Source of the DNA: Lampropedia hyalina DSM 16112
Lineage (GTDB): Bacteria; Pseudomonadota; Gammaproteobacteria; Burkholderiales; Burkholderiaceae_C
Length of the DNA stretch: 64,000 bases
Direction: 5' to 3'
Assembly (NCBI RefSeq): GCF_900129055.1
Contig: NZ_FQUZ01000001.1
Span: 1-64,000, forward strand
In this document: positions 61,030 through 64,000 of the stretch, piece by piece
Numbering within the stretch: position 1 is the first letter of the stretch
How the letters are laid out: each line of letters begins with the position of its first letter
Program-made: the position numbers and the translations under genes
Notes under the pieces: generated by a model
What the model was told of the DNA's origin: nothing
What the model saw: the letters and a program-made list of their open reading frames with translations, nothing else
The model's database searches: none

Positions 61030-62412
61030 TCAGGTGTTCTGAATCCTGATTTCGTCTTCGGTGATTCGTACCCTGACGGGCATGATGCGTGGCAGCAGGC
61101 TGAGCCATTCTTCGGCCTGTTCGATCTGAATGTCTGCCGTCACCCGAGTTTGTGCCGCCTGGGGGCTGATGTGAATGGTTTTGGGGCTGTATCGCTGCAA
61201 ACGGCGGGTGATTTGCCCCAGTGGCACTTGCTGGAAGCTCAGGCGACCCTGCTGCCCTTGGTGCAGGGCGGCCAGCGGTTGCTGGCGCAGTGCCGCTTCA
61301 GCGGGGTTTTGTGGGTTCAGCCGCAGGGTATCGCCTGCCTTCAGTTCGAGGGGTGCGAATGTCCAGGGGCTGGGATCGATGCCGGGCTGTACGCGCACCA
61401 GCCCGGAACTGACGGCTATTTCGATGGATGCGGCATCACCGCTGGCAATGGCAGGCTCCTGAATGTCCACCGAGAAGCGGGTTCCCAACACGCTGATCTG
61501 CAAGCCCTGGGCCTGAACGCTGAACGGGCGCAGCGGGTCTTTGGCCACATCGAACCAGGCCATGCCCTGTTGCAGCGTGGCCGTGCGACGTTGGGCAAAG
61601 TAGGCGAAGTGGATGGCACTGGCTGCATCGAGGGTGAGGCGTGAGCCATCGGGCAGTGTGCGGTGCATGTGCTGTGTCTGGCTGTTGGCGATCTGGTCGC
61701 GCCATTGCGGTACATACAGGATATGGAGTTGCCGCAGCAGGCTGCCCATGCCCGCCAGCGTGAACAGTCCCAGAATGGCATTGCGCAGGAATTTGCGGCG
61801 GTGGTCGCGCGCGGTGGCGGAGGCTTCGGCACCATCGATGCCATGAATGCCATTGGCCTGCTGCCAACGCTCGAGCACGGCTTCCACACACTGGCTGGCA
61901 CGCTGGATGTCGCGCTCGACCGTGGCAATGGATACGCCATGCTGCCGGGCGAGTTCGCGCTGGTGAATGCCTTCGAGGCGGCTCTGCATGAAAACGTCGC
62001 GCACACGCGTTGGCAACACCTGCAATGCCGTGTCGATCTCCTCCAGCAGCCTGCGCTGGGCGTATTGCTTGTCCGGGTCAGTGGCACAGTCCTGTTGTTG
62101 CAGGGCTTGTTGTTCGCCCACGTATTCCTGCTGGAGTTTCTGGTGCCGCAGCCGGTCGATGGCCATATTGCGCGCCATGCGGAACAGGTAAGCCTGCGCA
62201 CTCATGCCCTGTGGGGGCGATATGCCGGGGTTGTGCAGGCATTTGCTCCAAAGCTCCTGCAACAGGTCTTTGGCATCTTCCATGTTGAGCGTGTAGCGTC
62301 GCAGCATGTGCAGCAGTTGGTGCTGATGCTGTTGCAGGCTTTCCTGCAATTGCTGGGGAAAAGTCTGTTCGGCGGTTTCCTGCGGGGCAAATGGACGGGT
62401 TGGCAGAGGCAT
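61030..62412 (-). CDS. ECF sigma factor fused to FecR-type transmembrane sensor
   Basis: One 460-residue chain carries sigma region 2 (about 33-95; [29 protein letters not shown]), sigma region 4 (about 125-183; [32 protein letters not shown]), one membrane helix (about 208-230), a FecR periplasmic domain (about 245-345; [26 protein letters not shown]) and an STN-like C-terminus. FecI and FecR are normally separate; a fused precedent is IutY of Pseudomonas. Only about 25 residues separate region 4 from the helix, so the usual FecR anti-sigma domain is missing. The start is uncertain (62412, 62508 or 62571); the last lies in a possible Fur site. Confidence 0.9.
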   Translation of the reverse strand: MPLPTRPFAPQETAEQTFPQQLQESLQQHQHQLLHMLRRYTLNMEDAKDLLQELWSKCLHNPGISPPQGMSAQAYLFRMARNMAIDRLRHQKLQQEYVGEQQALQQQDCATDPDKQYAQRRLLEEIDTALQVLPTRVRDVFMQSRLEGIHQRELARQHGVSIATVERDIQRASQCVEAVLERWQQANGIHGIDGAEASATARDHRRKFLRNAILGLFTLAGMGSLLRQLHILYVPQWRDQIANSQTQHMHRTLPDGSRLTLDAASAIHFAYFAQRRTATLQQGMAWFDVAKDPLRPFSVQAQGLQISVLGTRFSVDIQEPAIASGDAASIEIAVSSGLVRVQPGIDPSPWTFAPLELKAGDTLRLNPQNPAEAALRQQPLAALHQGQQGRLSFQQVPLGQITRRLQRYSPKTIHISPQAAQTRVTADIQIEQAEEWLSLLPRIMPVRVRITEDEIRIQNT

Positions 62413-62561
62413 CTTGTGGCAATCGGGCAGATGGAGACAGCACATGCGGTGTCTTGCGACAGGCACGGGCTTGCTGCACTGCCAGAGCCAGCGGCGGGCA
62501 AGACCCATGCCTGCATCGACAGCCGCATGGCAAGCCACTGCCCCGCACCATACAGCATGGT

Positions 62562-62580
62562 TGGTAAGCATTATCTTTTA
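62562..62580 (-). promoter_or_regulatory. Candidate Fur box upstream of the sigma/FecR gene
   Basis: The minus strand reads AAAAGATAATGCTTACCAA, with a good left half (GATAATG) and a degenerate right half of the Fur consensus. Its position fits iron repression of the hybrid regulator. Weak, because only one half matches well. Confidence 0.35.
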
Positions 62581-62689
62581 CTGCATGAAACTCTGGTGGC
62601 TGGCATGGCTACGGCTGTTGTCAGTTCGGCATGGCAACATCCCATGCCCCCTTCAAACCCAACGGGTTCTGCGGCACAATCATTCCCCT

Positions 62690-63982
62690 ATGAACACCAC
62701 CACCGACACCCCAGACACACCCGCCCGCATCATGCAACGCCTGGGCCAGCAGGCCAAGGCTGCGGCCAGCCGGATGGCGATTGCCAGCGTCAGCCAGAAG
62801 GCCAGCGCACTGCGCACGCTGGCGCAACTGCTGCGCGAGCACACCGATGCCTTGCAGACCGACAACCAGCAAGACCTGGAACGCGCCGTGGCCAACGGCC
62901 TGGCAGAGCCGATGGTCGATCGCCTGCGCCTCAAGCCTGCCGTGCTGGAGACTGCCGCCCAGGGCTGCGAACAACTGGCGGCCATGCCCGACATCATTGG
63001 CGAAATCAGCGGCCTGCGCCAGTTGCCCAGTGGCATCCGTGTCGGCCAGATGCGCGTGCCCATCGGCGTGTTCGGCATGATCTACGAAAGCCGCCCCAAC
63101 GTGACCATCGAAGCCGCCAGCCTCGCCATCAAGAGCGGCAACGCCTGCATTCTGCGCGGTGGCTCCGAGGCCATCGAATCCAACAAGGCCCTGGCCGCGC
63201 TGGTGCAGCAGGCCCTGCGCAGTGCCGGCCTGCCCGAGCATGGCGTGCAACTCGTGCCCACCACCGACCGCGAGGCCGTCGGCCACCTCATTGCCATGCC
63301 CGAGTACGTCGATGTCATCATCCCGCGCGGGGGCCGGGGGCTGATCGAGCGCATCAGCCGCGATGCCAAAGTGCCCGTCATCAAGCACCTCGATGGCATC
63401 TGCCACACCTACGTCGATGATCCCTGCGACGTGGACATGGCCGTCACCGTCACCGACAACGCCAAGACCCAGAAATACAGCCCCTGCAATGCCACCGAAA
63501 CCCTGCTGGTGGCACGCGGTGTGGCCGCCGCCTTCCTGCCGCGCATGGCCGCCGTGTTCGCGGCCAAGGGCGTGGAAATGCGCGTCAGCCCCGATGTCGA
63601 ACCCCTGGTGCAGGCTCCCGAAGCCCAGATTCGCCCCGTGGAAGAAGCCGACTGGAGCACCGAGTACCTCGCCCCGATCATCAGCATCAAGATCGTCGGG
63701 GGGCTGGACGAAGCAATTGAACACATCAACCGCTACGGCAGCCACCACACCGATGCCATCGTCACCAACGACCATCGCCACGCCCAGCGTTTTCTGCGCG
63801 AAGTCGATTCCGCCAGCGTCATGGTCAATGCCAGCACCCGCTTTGCCGACGGCTTCGAGTACGGCCTGGGTGCGGAAATCGGCATCAGCACCGACAAATT
63901 CCACGCCCGTGGCCCCGTCGGCGTGGAAGGCCTGACCTCGCTGAAATTCGTCGTGCTGGGCGAGGGCCAGGTGCGGGGCTGA
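62690..63982 (+). CDS. proA: Gamma-glutamyl phosphate reductase
   Basis: A 430-residue aldehyde-dehydrogenase-fold enzyme reducing glutamyl 5-phosphate to the semialdehyde in proline synthesis. [34 protein letters not shown] and [11 protein letters not shown] (catalytic Cys) are diagnostic. The start at 62690 fits family length, although no strong ribosome site precedes it. It ends just before the window edge; its promoter shares 62413-62689 with the divergent sigma/FecR gene. Confidence 0.97.
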   Translation: MNTTTDTPDTPARIMQRLGQQAKAAASRMAIASVSQKASALRTLAQLLREHTDALQTDNQQDLERAVANGLAEPMVDRLRLKPAVLETAAQGCEQLAAMPDIIGEISGLRQLPSGIRVGQMRVPIGVFGMIYESRPNVTIEAASLAIKSGNACILRGGSEAIESNKALAALVQQALRSAGLPEHGVQLVPTTDREAVGHLIAMPEYVDVIIPRGGRGLIERISRDAKVPVIKHLDGICHTYVDDPCDVDMAVTVTDNAKTQKYSPCNATETLLVARGVAAAFLPRMAAVFAAKGVEMRVSPDVEPLVQAPEAQIRPVEEADWSTEYLAPIISIKIVGGLDEAIEHINRYGSHHTDAIVTNDHRHAQRFLREVDSASVMVNASTRFADGFEYGLGAEIGISTDKFHARGPVGVEGLTSLKFVVLGEGQVRG

Positions 63983-64000
63983 TCGCCCGCGCCAGCACAA

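Overview
The window looks like a chromosomal segment of a betaproteobacterium of the order Burkholderiales (Comamonadaceae- or Alcaligenaceae-like). This is inferred from gene order and families: glyA-nrdR, hisZ-purA-phosphoribosyltransferase, a Bug-type solute-binding protein, nrdA-nrdB-yfaE, and high-GC coding sequence almost throughout. No rRNA or tRNA gene and no CRISPR array was seen.

Layout. 1-4459 is an accessory island: an IS1111-group (IS110 family) element that appears to sit exactly in the end of a cassette recombination site, followed by three attC sites with gene cassettes, an attI region and an integron integrase (intI) pointing away from the cassettes. The cassettes carry an HNH endonuclease, a two-gene cassette encoding an 81-residue unknown plus a 58-residue protein made almost entirely of three CCHC zinc knuckles, and a reversed DUF551-like gene. 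4511-7446 is a heme oxygenase / TPR / DUF454-DUF423 operon. 8120-11909 holds nrdR, glyA and a YegH-like TerC-CBS protein. 12351-18344 is one giant alpha-2-macroglobulin gene with an intact thioester motif. 18676-22251 is the hisZ-purA-phosphoribosyltransferase-CWC operon, followed by rhlE, serS, gap and a yqiA-like esterase on the minus strand. 27920-31664 is the aerobic ribonucleotide reductase operon with its ferredoxin. 31695-35213 has two small genes and a qseB-qseC-ygiW set. 36807-41630 is the C4-dicarboxylate system: dctB-dctD facing dctA, a hairpin MITE between them, and a complete-looking sigma-54/IHF promoter in front of dctA. 41981-49614 holds a CNNM/CorC protein, an OFA-family transporter, a type II NADH dehydrogenase and the three-gene transhydrogenase. 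50563-54408 is de novo NAD synthesis (nadC, then nadA-nadB) with two similar palindromic operators. 54443-57948 holds a Bug protein and a rhombosortase convergent with its probable GlyGly-CTERM substrate. 58349-62412 is a TonB receptor with a signalling domain plus a single-chain ECF sigma/FecR hybrid regulator. The window ends with proA.

Dispersed through the intergenic regions is a family of about 107-bp double-palindrome repeats (six copies, three of them in a 120-bp tandem array), two copies being nested in larger inverted repeats.

The most interesting signals are the zinc-knuckle integron cassette, the IS1111 insertion at an attC with its probable guide-RNA region, the sigma/FecR fusion lacking a recognisable anti-sigma domain, the rhombosortase-substrate pair, and several regulatory layouts (DctD/sigma-54, QseB-like repeats, NAD operators). 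Coordinates of chosen start codons were set by hand from ribosome binding sites and family lengths; no database search was possible.
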